Source of the DNA: Bugula neritina
Taxonomy: Eukaryota > Bryozoa > Gymnolaemata > Cheilostomatida > Bugulidae
Reading direction: 5' to 3'
DNA: 64,000 nt
Assembly: GCA_964035545.1 (NCBI GenBank)
Contig: OZ037765.1
Span: 13,386,698 to 13,450,697, forward strand
A program made the translations under genes and the position numbers. Positions 1-13,600 of the stretch are shown here, in pieces. The notes beneath the pieces were generated by a model. The model made no database searches, was not told the DNA's origin, and saw only the letters and a program-made list of their open reading frames with translations. Each line of letters begins with the position of its first letter. The first letter of the stretch is position 1.

Positions 1-1615
1 ACATACAACTTCGTGTGTCACTGTATACCAGTGAGAAACCATGCTAAGGCGTTGAATTATTAATTTCAAAGTAGTGATAAATCCCCCCAGACCTCTCACA
101 GACCTACATTACGACATTCATGACTGTCAATAAAAATGAATTAAGGTTTACGGAACTTAATAAGGCTTCCCCTACGATGCTTGTTAGAAGTCTTATACTA
201 ACCATATTGGTTATATACATTTATTATTAAAAAAGAGAAATACTAATACTGTTACTCGATAAAATATACATAAATGAACAGAAAAAACTTTGATGTCAAT
301 GTTAATATTTAGACACCTTAAGCTGAAATTTTAATTAAGCACATTGACCACTCATATTTTAACTATATGGCGCATGTATTATTGAGAGCAATTCAATTAT
401 ACCAATATATTGTTGAAGCTGTACAACACCTTAGCCCCAGGAAAGTAAGATGATCATCTATTGAAATTTTAGATAAAATTGCTAAATCTTGACCACACCA
501 ATTCTAAGCCTAAACTCTAAGTGCTGAGAGACAAACAAAAAGTCAGCAAAATTTAAGATTTAACACTAAATGACACAAAGTCCCAAATACAAGCAGCACT
601 GGCTATCATAATAAGGGATTAGTACATGGGCATCTCACTCACTCATAACAAGGAAGACCCAAAACAAACACAACAAAACAAATCAAATGTTCAGTTAACA
701 TGTTAATGATAATCACAATAAATTAGCACTTTGCAAGGTTATTTATCCACTAACAAGCATTTAAGTAATAATTCAAGTGACTGAAATTCTCAACCTGGCA
801 ACAAAGTGCTCTACAGCTGACAATATTAGAAAGCTTAATGTTTGTTTCTGTAGAAAAGACCCCCAGAATACTCGGTGTTAACGAAATGTAGAGAGCTGCG
901 CACTTAATAACTCGCTAAAACAAAAGCAGCCAGAGTAGGGCTGACTCGGCCTGAACAATGCACTAGTAAATGGTCACATTGATTAGCACCAAGTCGCATG
1001 GAAGTTGTATTTAAAAAACATATCCGAGTAAAAGAATAGCCTAAGAATAGAAAAACCTGTCAAACAGGACGACACTATAGAGTTTATACAGGGTGTATAA
1101 TAGAACGGTCTATTCATCATAGACAAGGTCATCCAGTACACTATTGTCTTTTACATATTTCAATCTGATTGCAAGTCCAATTCTTTTGTCACTGAACATA
1201 ATGATCAGTGTTTTAACATGTTATGCAAACGTATTCAAGCACAACCTGTATAGCGTAGCAGAAAAAGTGATCACAATGGATGAAGAGAAAAGGTATGCTG
1301 GAATATGGTTTAAATTTGATAGCACGTAGCATGTGGCCTACTCTCACAGTCAATCACAGCTACCTCTTCTTGAGAAGGGCTTTCTTATAACCTTGTACCT
1401 TGGTCTTACAAGCCAGTCTAGATGGCATGCGATAAAATTTCCTTACTGCATATGGCCTATAAAATTCTTAGATCTTGAAAGGGTCTACTCTTGAAAGATT
1501 AAACTTGGTTTAATATTATATGCAGAACACTTAGTTTATACCTATAAACCAATAAAACCATTCTCACAGATGTGTTCAAGTTTAATAGAAAGACGAAAAT
1601 GTGGGCCATATTTAC
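1..1615. other. No recognisable coding exon (ANKS1 3' intron or beyond)
   Basis: This stretch lies downstream of the last visible ANKS1 exon. I searched the minus strand for the missing PTB helix and found none. A short open stretch (minus, ~1465-1360) contains KVQGYKKALLKKR before a stop, but a phase-0 join at its best acceptor gives an immediate stop. The rest is AT-rich without repeats that I can name. Confidence 0.6.
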
Positions 1616-4600
1616 CTCAGACTGAGCGTGGAAGATGTAGCAGTACAAGCTGTGAGTGAGACTTTCCTTAGTAATGTAAGCAAAGTAGTTCAGCTCCACA
1701 CTGTCCTGAGCGGCACAGTAAATGTTGGTGATTTCATGCTCACAAATAGTGCTCTGCAAACATGGCTTCAAATTAGCAACTTGGCTGAAGAAATCATAAA
1801 TGCAACAAAATCTAAATTAATACGTAGTATTGACAATATCTTGCATTGAGTAATCATTCCAATTAGTAATTTAATGTCAGATGCATCAATTTAATTTGCA
1901 AATAAGCAAAAATAGATATCTACAGCATTTCAGTGAGCATCAGTGATTCTGATAATTGGATTATCACATCATTACTCGTACTACATAAAGCTGTGCATTG
2001 TTTTAGTTGAATTTATCACCGGCTGTGTTTAGAAGTATTAAAGGCTGTTAAAGAATGGCCAATCATGGCTAATAATCACTAGCTCAGACTTCACATAAAA
2101 TTTGATTCCATTCAGAACATATTATAGAGACCACCATGAGATGAGCTATAAACCAGTTATTAATATTTTCTAAGACTTGGATTCTATGAAAAAGTAAACA
2201 AATTTGTCTTAAGAAAGACAACCAATTCAACAGTAAAATAATGAACACTATTTGTGTAATAAAATATAAGTCCAAGCATTTGAGACTGTCTTGTTTCCTT
2301 TTTTTAATTGAGATAAGGTCTTTTACCAAATATAAAATAATAGTTTTAAATTTTACTCTAGCAAAAGACTTTTCAAGGGCTTTCTCAGAAATAGTTAAAA
2401 ACATATGATACAGTAAAAGCATAGCAGAAACTATCAGCCTTTTACATAATTTTAAAGTGTTTTTACCCTGACAATTTAAACAAAATTTTTATAAAAAGTC
2501 ATATTTGTTTACAACCAAAATCCTTCTGGAGATTTGTTGCTGAGCTTTTTTCTTAGTTACAAGATTCGTTTGCCAAATCATGCTGACCACATGGTCTAAA
2601 ATCTTAAAAGAACTCAAGGAGTAATTTTGACTGGATGTCTTTTATAAAGCATAAAAATTGAACCACCACCTGAACATATAAATTTTGCTATGTTAAGATA
2701 GGTACATTAATGAAACAAGATGAAAAAGCCTGTGTTCTAAACAAGAAATATAGCAAAAGAAGTTATGTTCTTGCAAGATTTTCAACTTTCACCAAACCAA
2801 AGTGCTATGCTATTAACATTACTTATTACAGCACATAACTGGCTACGCTAGACAGACACCTCTGCCTACTGGACAGTGACTGCTGTCACATATTTAAATA
2901 CACAGTGTTTTAGTACAAAGTTTAGGATTTTAATGTGCTTGAATATAACTTCTCTTTTTCCTTTTTCTATTTATCCATCATCATAGTGTGAAATCAGAGT
3001 GAGGATAACTCTAAATCTTTAATTTCTTATTTGTTTTTGTAGAAATTATTGTAAAAGCTAAAAGTTACCAGGGTTGAGTCTTCAACAAATCGTACCCCTC
3101 TCTGAGATATGAAAAGTGTGGTAGAAGGCAGCTTGGCTAAATTCCCTGATACTTTCTGAAACAGACAATAACTGTTGAGCTTTATCGTACGCATATAATA
3201 CAAAAATAATTCGACCTATCAAAGTTTCGACAACAGTTTCAGAGATAAAAGTTACCAAAAACTTTCAATAAAATACCTTTCTTACCTTTAATTTAGCAAT
3301 AGCTTTTCTAGTAGACTCTGGTCCAGAAATATCTTTGACTAGACAATTTCCAAGATACTAAAAATATAAGTGGCAAGTCCATGAATGGGTGATAAACTAT
3401 ATATAGTTGAAGAAAAAAATAGTAATACAATGCTCCCTCAATATCTCACAGTTCTAGCCCTCCCAAAATGTTATAGGTCATGAACTTGGACCCCTTTAAA
3501 AAAATCAAAAATATGCAACAAATACATTTTGGTACTTTGCATTGAAGTAGAAACAATTTTTTCTTTGAAAATATAAAATATCAAGTAATATTATTTTCTA
3601 AAAAAAAATCTATCAAAGGTTTTCACTTACACAAGTTTTAAAAATAGCACACCCTTTAACAAGTCTGGAATGGTCAGGTGTTTTATGAACGCTTGGATTG
3701 AATGTATTCTGGGGTTGCTTTGGCAATGGGTAGTGCAATTTTTCCTTCTTAGTTTCTTGAGACTTGTTCATATTGTCTCTAACTTCTCTAGAGAATTCTG
3801 ATATGTTAGCATAATCAACATCAGTAGCATCTGTTCTAGTTAACATAATCTGATTAGATCTACTGTGGGTAGAACCAGTCTTTGAAGCACCAGCTTTGGG
3901 AGAACCAGCCTTGGGAGAACCAGTGTGGGTAGAACCAGTGTAAGTAGAGCCAGTATGGACAAAGTGTGTAGGTGTAGAATTGATTGAATTTATGTTGTCT
4001 GAGGTATTCAAATTTTTTAAACAGTCACTCTGACTACACAGATCATATGAAGATTTGGAAGAAATAGATTTGGTAGTCAATTCTTTAGCTATTTGAGATC
4101 TATCATAGCTGGCTAAGAACACATCACTACCAGGTTGGTCGACATCAGCATTAGAGATATTATGAGCCAAGAGATCTGTAGAGTGCACTCCATCTGCTCG
4201 GAACTGATTACATGACTGATCACTCTTTTTAGGAAAGCAGTCTACAATATAACAGCTTATACTAACTCCAACCTAACGAACACGCAGCATCACTTTTTTA
4301 AAGCCTTGAAACATAGAATTTCAAATTCATGTCTATCTAGACCGATAATTTAAGTCAAAATACGGTAATGCTAACATTTATTTCATCTTATGTTATATCA
4401 TTTGCTCACAATTATCTCATCTGTACCGGAAAATAAGGTTTCTATGACAGCAAACAACAACATTGAGTCTATGAAACAACATTACTGACTTCTATTTGTC
4501 GACTTTATTTACAAATTTCTGTAATAAATTGGTCATTACCGAGACTAGGAGTAAAATCTGTTCTGGTATCTCCACTACCAATTGAACAACCACTGTCACT

Positions 4601-4633
4601 CCTCTCCAAACTATTCTCTCTTTCCTTCATTTC
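1616..4633 (-). CDS. ANKS1: ANKS1 exons 25-29: second linker and PTB domain
   Basis: Exons: 4633-4540, 4241-3631, 3357-3286, 3155-3069, 1753-1616. Exon 26 has a Thr-Gly-Ser repeat region (HTGSTYTGSTHTGS and relatives, bases ~3870-3960) and ends with KGCAIFKTC. The PTB core follows: YLGNCLVKDISGPESTRKA, LPSTTLFISQRGVRFVED, and HEITNIYCAAQDSVELNYFA. These align with vertebrate ANKS1 YLGSMLIKELRGTEST, ILSVSYKGVKFID and [20 protein letters not shown]. The PTB domain binds NPxY motifs on receptors in known members. The C-terminal helix (vertebrate LAYEIILTLGQAFEVAYQL) is not found between 1 and 1615, so at least one more exon should lie to the left. Confidence 0.93.
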
Positions 4634-7600
4634 CTTAAACAATATGAACATTGCACATAATTCAACGAAGCATGGCCTTTATTATACAATTAGAAACATA
4701 ATCATTATACAAACAATAAATTTTTTTAGCATTTTTCAAATGATAACATTAAATATTTAAATATAAATTTCAAGTCATAAGCTCATTTTGCTAAAATGTA
4801 TAAATTCAAACCAGTTTTGGATTACCTAATCTTACATTCTGAAAATTTAAGCAGTGTCTTTAGTACGGAATAATTTGTTATGTACCACAATACTTGAGCA
4901 AATCTACCAATTATAGTACTAAAGCGTATTGCTCAAATAAAATATGAGCATTCAAAAGATGTAAGCATGTGTAAACATACATAATTTAGACTTTTGTAGT
5001 TCACTCCCTTTTCAGTTGTATGTTTCCAAATGCCTTTATGTTTGACTACATTGGTCTGCACATCATCCTGCTGCATTTGGTGTGTTTGAAATCTCAACTG
5101 ACTTAAGGAAACAAGGATACGTCTTTGGTGTCCCAACAAAGTTACTGATAAAACCTAGAAAATTTCGAAAAATTGACAAGTTGAAAATTAAATGTTTATA
5201 AATTTTCTATGGTAACATAAATGGTATATTTTTACAAAAAAATAAAATGTTTAAATAATTAGTTGGCATCATCAAACTGACCGACATCAACTCCACTTCC
5301 CACATTTGTAATACCCTCTTCATTGAATCATATCCCTGGCCATAGAAGTTGGGTATATACTGCGTAAGTTCAAGGGAAGATAACCACTCATCCACAGAAA
5401 TGGGAAGGTCATTATTATCTAGGAACGAAGTGATATGACAAAATCTGTAATTGATTTGATGTACTACCTTTCATAGTCTTTAGAGTATAGGTAGTAGTAT
5501 GTTAAATCATTACATGATACTGAGATGTATTTTTAAAAAGAATAAATTCTAACATTGTAGCTCTGTATAATTCTTATAATATTAATTGAGAATTTTAAAT
5601 AAAATGGTTGTACTGCTTGTTTTGATAATATCAGGGCTTAATGTGTTGAAAAGACTGTGCTAGGTATGGGGTCTTTAAGTGAATATTAAGAAATAATCAT
5701 AAATTTTAGTGCCAATCACACAAAATTGTAACATAACTGGCTCATATACAGACTATATACTTGATATTCCTCAACACTGCAGTGTCTTGCCACTATACAC
5801 CATATCAAGTAAGCCTTTCAACACATGTAAATGTGTCATTATTGCATACTATAATACTGCAGCCATACTGTTTGAGGACACATAAAGCAGAATGAGTAAT
5901 CTCATCATTTTCGAGCATGAGATGAGAAAACAGTAATTACACCATATTATACATCAAAGATAGCGCATGATTATATATGTATGCAATTTATATTTAAAAA
6001 CCGTTATACTCACCAGAAACTGGTGCATTGAGTGGTAAATATTTGACTTTCTGTAGAATAAGTTTTATATGCTCTGTGTTGGTAATCCCCATCAACTCAA
6101 GTTCAGTTTCCCCCAACATTCCGCCATTCTACAAATATACACACAAGCCTGCATGTGTGGAACACAGGCTTAAAACATTTATTTTGAGTAGAAATAAGAT
6201 TTGGCCCGATTGACCAATATAATTATTATCTTAGGCAGCATGACATTTGATTAAAATAGTTGAAGTTCTGTGGTCATTATTTATCTTGATGAAAACCTGG
6301 CAACAACTGGCAAGTTCTTTTCACTGATAACATTGGCAAATTTATTATAACCTTTAACATTTCGTGAAAAAGAGAGTTTTGGTTCTATTTCATAGAGCAG
6401 CAGTCTGAGCATAAAATATATAATAACAACATAATGACTTTCACAATTATAATTATTACAGTGCTGCGAGAGTTCAGGTATATGTTGCATTTAAGAGTTA
6501 TCTTCACTAAAATAATTACCAACAATACTTTTAACACCGATTTTACAATAATACATGGAGACAAAAATATTAGTAGAACTCTTTTAAGCAAAAGTTCCCA
6601 TTGATTTTTTAATTCTAAGTTATGACGTCAGAATACATAACCCCCTCTCCCCCACCAAGTATTGCCTAAGGCAAGTTGAACTTACATAAAACAAGGAATT
6701 AGGGAAGAACCATACATTGTTGGAGTTCTTTTCCAGATAAAGTGGATATTTTATTTTGGAACCAATTATTCAAGACAGCTTTATGCCACTTTTACTGCAT
6801 AAATTGAAAAAGGTGATAATAAGCTTTGGGTGAGTTGAAGAAAAATGTATCAAGTTGTGGAGATGAGCGCTTGTTTAACAGACTACCGTGTGTATTAAAC
6901 GCTGTGTAACTCTACATTGTGAAACCTCTCTAATTCACTGGAAACTGTATCTTTTATTAAGTCAATAAGCAAACTTAATAAAATTATGGAAACTCCTAAT
7001 GTTTCTACACCAGTTTACGGTAACCATTATATTGATTATGCAACATGATTCTGTCACTAGTTTAAAAAAACAATCTGGTGTATAATTGGTCCTTGTTTCA
7101 ACTTCCTTGACATTCTCCAGGATTAGGACTTCCTGCTCAAGAGAACGCATAGAAAAAATATTTTAAAAATTAAAGCTTTTTTTCCTAACCATCATTTTCA
7201 AATCATCGTAGCCATTGATGATGAACATATTCTCGTACTGTCCCAGGTCAAAGTTTGCAAGCCACTGTCCAACTTTACTCCCATTTTTATGGACTCCTAA
7301 AAAATGTCACGTATAATATTACCACCAAATCAGAAAAACCGAGAAAAAGTATTATTAAATTAATAAAATGTATCTAAATTACGTTAAAACTAACTTACTA
7401 TATCAAGCAATAAATAACTTTGAGCTACAAACTACGACTACGGAAGGAGTCATATTAATTGTATATTAATCTGCATGTCAGACACTGCAAATTCCAGCTT
7501 CAAGACCAATCTTATAGAAAACTCTCACAGTTTGTAAATAAATATACATTACAGTAGATGCCATAATTCAGAATATACATATACGTGTTATTAAGCTTAT

Positions 7601-10600
7601 TACCAAATATCACTCATTAGTGTCATAATAATTCTGCTTTAATTTAAGGTGGATTTTTCTGATGCATAGTTAATAACCTATTACAATACTGCAAGGTTTG
7701 CCAGCTATATATAATAATATGCACTTTATCAAAATACAAGACTTAACTTTATTATTTACTATTATAAATATAATCATCTATTGCATTTCAATTATTATAA
7801 TAAGTATAATAGCTGTACATCTAGGTGATAGCTTAACATTTCATAAATGCTAGGTCGATAGATAAGACAATCAAATGTCTCAAAAAGCTTAGATTAAATA
7901 AGATTCTATTAAAATAATTTAAAAGATTTAAGAATATTTGACTCTGTGATTAAAATAGAGAAATTATATTTATATTTTTTATGAAAAACAAAAAATGAAG
8001 AATTAGATTAGGAAGATGGATTGACATTGGACAAACTGATGTAATAGGAAATTGGAGATTATAATAAACCTGCGTTACCTGCCACTAATAAATACTTAAA
8101 TTCAAGTGGACAATAATACTAGCAAATTAAATTCTTCCCTCTCATTGGTTGAGCAGAGATATAAGATTCAAGTTGACAAGTTCTAATCTTCATTTGCCTC
8201 ATTTTTCTCAAGTGCATTCAGGTTCACTCTGGAAGCTTCTCTCATGCCAATAAATGCAATACCAATATCACCTCACATTAATCAGCTCTGTGATATTTTG
8301 CTACTGCTGTGATTGTGCAAGATAACACCAAATTAGAAAATACTGTTCAAATAAACATTGCCTAGTATGCAAGCCCTAGAAATTCCCAATGGGAATATAT
8401 AAGTAGTGCAACTCCCATTTTAGTGTAACACGAACAGAAAGCTTCAAAATTTGGCATATTTGGTATTGTTTACTAATTTAAAAATCTGATTATTCTTTCT
8501 CAATATTCTCATTCTGTTCAATACATGTCTAAATTTTATAGAAGGCTTCTATATGTGAATATTAAATTTGCATCATAAAGTTTCTATTAGCTGTGGGTGA
8601 AATAAAAGACAGTGTCTTCTAATAAAAGTGAAGTGCTACAACTTTTTATCAAATCGTTCAACATTTTAATAAAATGTTAGAATTATTATAACATTACCCT
8701 ATGATGCAGTTGAAGAAATAAATGTTAAAAGCTTTAATTAAACATGGTTTGAGAAACAAAATAAAAACATTTTCATTGTATATTATAAAGATTATAGCTG
8801 GGTAAATTTGATCAGCCTTGCCCATATCTAGTATATAACGTATAGGAATTTCAAAATCATGGTTCAGGGAAGAAGTGCCCTCCAGGCAGTTCTGAAAACT
8901 GTTTGATTTACCATACCAGTCATTTTACTATAGATATAATATAAGTTCTATTACTACAATTACCCACAAAGATAAAACTAAAGCAATTAAAATAAAGGGC
9001 GATTGAAATAACTGAAACTAATTGTATCCAGTGCTTATACAATTTGAAAAATAAATGCAGACATCTAAATTAAAATTTAGCATTTGAAGCTGGAAGTGAA
9101 AAGAGAATGTTATGTAACAGATGTATCTACGATTGTGGTGAAATAATGCATGATATCTCAGCTTTAGATAGGAGAATTTTCCAGAGATGCATGGGATGAC
9201 ATAAATGATAGAATTGCATTTTGTGTGAATAGCTATTACTTCCCTTAGCTTATGTATCAGATTACACATCAATCAACAGTTAGCACTTTGTTCTTCAGCA
9301 GGGTGCCTAATGCGACATAAAAGCATGATTGTTTGAAGCCAAACTGTTGCGGTTGTGTATTATATGCAAATGCACCAAGTATGCATGTTTTAACCATTTG
9401 AATTTTCATAAATTGCTGGTTGATGTCTGCCCGAAGGCTGGGAACTACAGTTCTTAGCTATGCAGTTGGCAAGGGTAACAACCAATAACTTCATATTGTG
9501 AAATACTTATATTAAATCAAGTCTTACCTTCCTTTATGTACCTGAGGAAAGAATCATCAGGTAGATATTCATTTACTCCCATAGACGAAAATATGCCATC
9601 AATCTGCAATTTATACACCTATTTTATCAGAAGTTCAAGCAATTTATGAAAATTAAAATTCATTATCTGACATTTACCACCATTAACTGTTGTAAAAGTA
9701 AATTACCATAAAATAATTGGAGTTCAAAGAAGTAGCAATAAAATCCATGTTGCTAAATATTGCCAGAATATAAAATATAGATTAACTGCAACTAGCCACA
9801 CTGCTACCATCTTAACATATGATTGTACTGTGTACACACCACAAGGTTCTATCAACTCACTCTACGGGCAGTTAGTCATCAGAAACATCCTTGATGACAA
9901 AATAATAATGAGTCAATTAAATTTTTGAAAACAACCCTCACATATAGAATGCATTCCTAATGTGAAAGGAATTTTATCAACATTTCAATTTATTTTATAT
10001 GTCCTGCACATTAACCTTAGACTAGCCGAATGACCTTTACACTAGCGTAGGTCTGCATGTCACTGCATAGTCCTAAGCATTAGCCAGCTAGTTAGCCAAA
10101 TACAACTATAATCCTCCCTAAGAACACCGATTCACGGCCATGGTTTAATAGCAACAGAAAGCCCTCGTGAAAAAATACCAAAAATTTATTTTTAAATGTT
10201 TAGCAGTTACAGACCACTAAATGAGAACTAGAGAATTACATCAGTTTTCCAATTAGTTTGAAAATTAGCTGTTTTAAAGCAGGATTCCTTAAAATGAATA
10301 TAAGAAGCTCGAACAAATGAGGGTTTCACAAACTAGCAAAGTCTCTTTTACGAACAGGAAGACAAATGTAGACCATCTCAACAGTGTAAAACAATATTCG
10401 ATTGTGTAAAGCGCAAGGAAAATTCTGAGTCAAGCCTAATTGAAAATATTGAATGAATGGTATGCTCAGTTAGAGTCTTGGAATTTATAGTTTGGACTTT
10501 GCACTTTAAAAGTTAATTTTTCTGAAGCTACAAAAACTTACTTCTCTCTGGATGCATTCACTCACCTGCCTCCACGTGTCAGACTCTTCTTCACTGTCTG

Positions 10601-13600
10601 GTGACAGCTGTTGAGTTAGCATCTTATTTATCAGAGTAGACTGAAACTTCAGGAGCGAGTAACTTTCTGGATGAGAAATAAATGCTACATTATATAATTT
10701 TAGTTACAGGAAATATCCCCTCAGTTTTCAAATCAGTCAGTTGACACTAAACTAGAATCAAACTATTACTAACGCCAATGAGACTTGACACCAGCCTCAG
10801 TATGATTGAATCACTCCAAACTAATGTTTCTAAGATGTGCAATCAGATTAACAGGAAATGACTAGTGTAGTGCAGCCATACATTGAACCAATAAAAGACT
10901 TCCAATAAAAATAAAGAATAAGGAAAGCTAAGATAATTATTGGTTTGACGGAATAGCCTTTGGTTTTAATCCATGGAGAGCAGCAATTATGGTAACTCAA
11001 AGCACCCTGGGCTATCTTCTCTTGAGAATTGATTATACTATATAACAGTAAATACTGTGTAGAAAGCCTTGTAGGTAATAAAGTGGTTAAAGACCAATCA
11101 GAAAAATGCAAGGCTTCAAATATTAACTTTTGCAGTCAAGGCACAGAGTTGGGGCTCACAAATGGTGCAGTTCTAGGAGACATTTGTAGCACAACTGCTT
11201 CCCTGGCTTAAAGCAGACATGTTTCAACCCCAAAAGACAAATTAAAATAAAAGAACTCAAGCTTAGAAAAAACTACATGGAAAACTTGAGTAGATGGCCT
11301 AGCTGAGTTAAACCTAAACTTTACCTTATGGAAAATACAACTTCAGATAGCAAATTATCAAGTAAACTACACTTTTACTTGACTATGAAAGAAGCTCCAA
11401 GTATACCTGATATGCTTAATTAGATATATATCTTACCATATGCAAATGCCTACGCTGTAATAATGTAGCAACTGACAAACCATTCCAATGTTTAAATGTA
11501 AATAAATCACTCAACTACTGACGTTTGATAAACTTAATATAACTCACTGTTCGCTGAAAAATTCTCAAAGAACCAACCGAATTGTAACATGCCGCATTCC
11601 ACTGCATATTATCACATTAAGTCATTCTATATCAGCCAACAAAAACTATTACAATAGCTACTTAATTTATAGCACACGGTGTAGGTGCCAAAAACTAGTT
11701 TGCTGATAAAATCTCACAGACTCTTTTATATTTACACAGTGTAATTGAATTTAAGCATAGTTAAATAAACATTTTTCTTTTTTATTAATGCCTGACAGTA
11801 TGACTTTTGTGTCAATACTAAATCATCAGGTTTCCACGACAGTGATTGTGCATTGAAGCATTACCACATTATTTAGTATCAAATATAAATATCCATTTTT
11901 TACCAGCTGTTATGAATCTAACTGATTCATGGTTATAATTTTCATCAGAGACTTAAAACAATTAGTTACATATATGTTATAAAGTAATAAATGTTTTCAT
12001 TTTATACCTCCATATATTATTCATTAATTAATAGCTGACTGTCTATAAATAAATAAGGCAGCTGCTAAAAATAATGATCTACAACTGGTTTATTGTATTG
12101 CCAGCTTTCCACAATTCAGTGTCTAATAAGTATAATAACTAATATTGTATAAATTATAACTAGTACTACATACTATCAGGAGCAACCCGTGAACTTGTAC
12201 GTAAAAAGTAAAAATATTATTATGTAGTGGTAAACATTAATGCGCGAATTGAGTAAAAACCCTAATCCTACATAGTATTACAAGCTTCAGGAGTAACTTT
12301 TGCTAAAGTAAACCCTCTTTGCTGGCTCTATATCACTTTACTTAAGAAACTAACAATACCTAATGTGGTTATTGTATTGGAAACTGTTTTGCATTTTTTC
12401 AATGATCACCTTTGCAAAACTTGGTAACAAGTAAAAAGTAAAAACTCTATCACAAATACAATAATTTTTTTTATCTTGATTGAAAATATTTTTCTAAAAA
12501 TATAGTATATTTAATCAAAAAAGCTCTATGTAACACCATATGGCAGCTATGCTGTCAGACAAGGGAATGTAGCAATTTTCAAGATTTGATTAGAGAAAAA
12601 TAATATTCCGATAATCAAGACATCTGCTGCAGAAGCCTAGCCTAAGGCAAAGCATGTTTTACCAATAATCTACCCCCTATGCTTTACCAGGCTGGCAATT
12701 TGCAACCAAAAATAGAATCTGATAACGTAGTTTAGCCACAGGCTTATTATTGCTACAAGATGGTGTGGATACACAAACCACTGAGTACTGGGCACATGTG
12801 TGCAATATATTATGTGCACATGTATGCAATGCACTGTATCAAAGCAAATTTTTATTGTGTATTATGCAGTGTAGGATAAGATGCTGAAGTCTTTGTTTAC
12901 AATCAGTTGCATCAGTAACACTGTTGACAAATGTTTCATTTAAAAACAGACCTCTTTGAAGAAATGATTCAAATTGTGAGCTGATAAAGGGCCTTTATGA
13001 TTGATAGCTGCACACAACACAAAAGAAGTCACGACACTTATACACAGGATATGGGTACACAGCCAAACTGTCAGAGTAATTGGCATCTATACTCGTACAG
13101 CAGTTGAAACAACAGGCAGCATTACTCACGAGAACAAATCCAAACAACCTCATGTTGTGAAACAAACCCTTACTTTCATAGATAGCTGAGTAGAGAGCAC
13201 AGACACTGGTGTACGTGTGTACTACAATCAGATTTATCCGCAGGGAATTTCATAATGATGCTGCTAGTATTAGCCTACAATCTACATACAACCAGGACTA
13301 AAGCAGCAGCATTATCAGAACTGTAGCAGCTTGTCCATATTTTATACTCAATCTAATTATGTCATTCAATATTCAATCAAACATCATACCATTAAATTAG
13401 TATTTTATGTACCAACAAGAACATAGACTAAAAAGTAATATTTTCAAATGTAACCCTACTGTTATATAGGTTATTTGTGTTTATACAAAGAACCAATACC
13501 AAAAAATCATGATGAACATCTGTAGCCTGGTAATAACAGTGACTATGCTGTAATAGGTGCATTTCGGTTGCCAAGTAGAACAGTATAGTACTAGTAGAAC

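Noticed and set aside
1360-1465. Minus-strand frame with RKFYRMPSRLACKTKVQGYKK as the missing last ANKS1 exon.
   Set aside because: It does not resemble the PTB C-terminal helix, and the nearest acceptor gives an in-phase stop at once.
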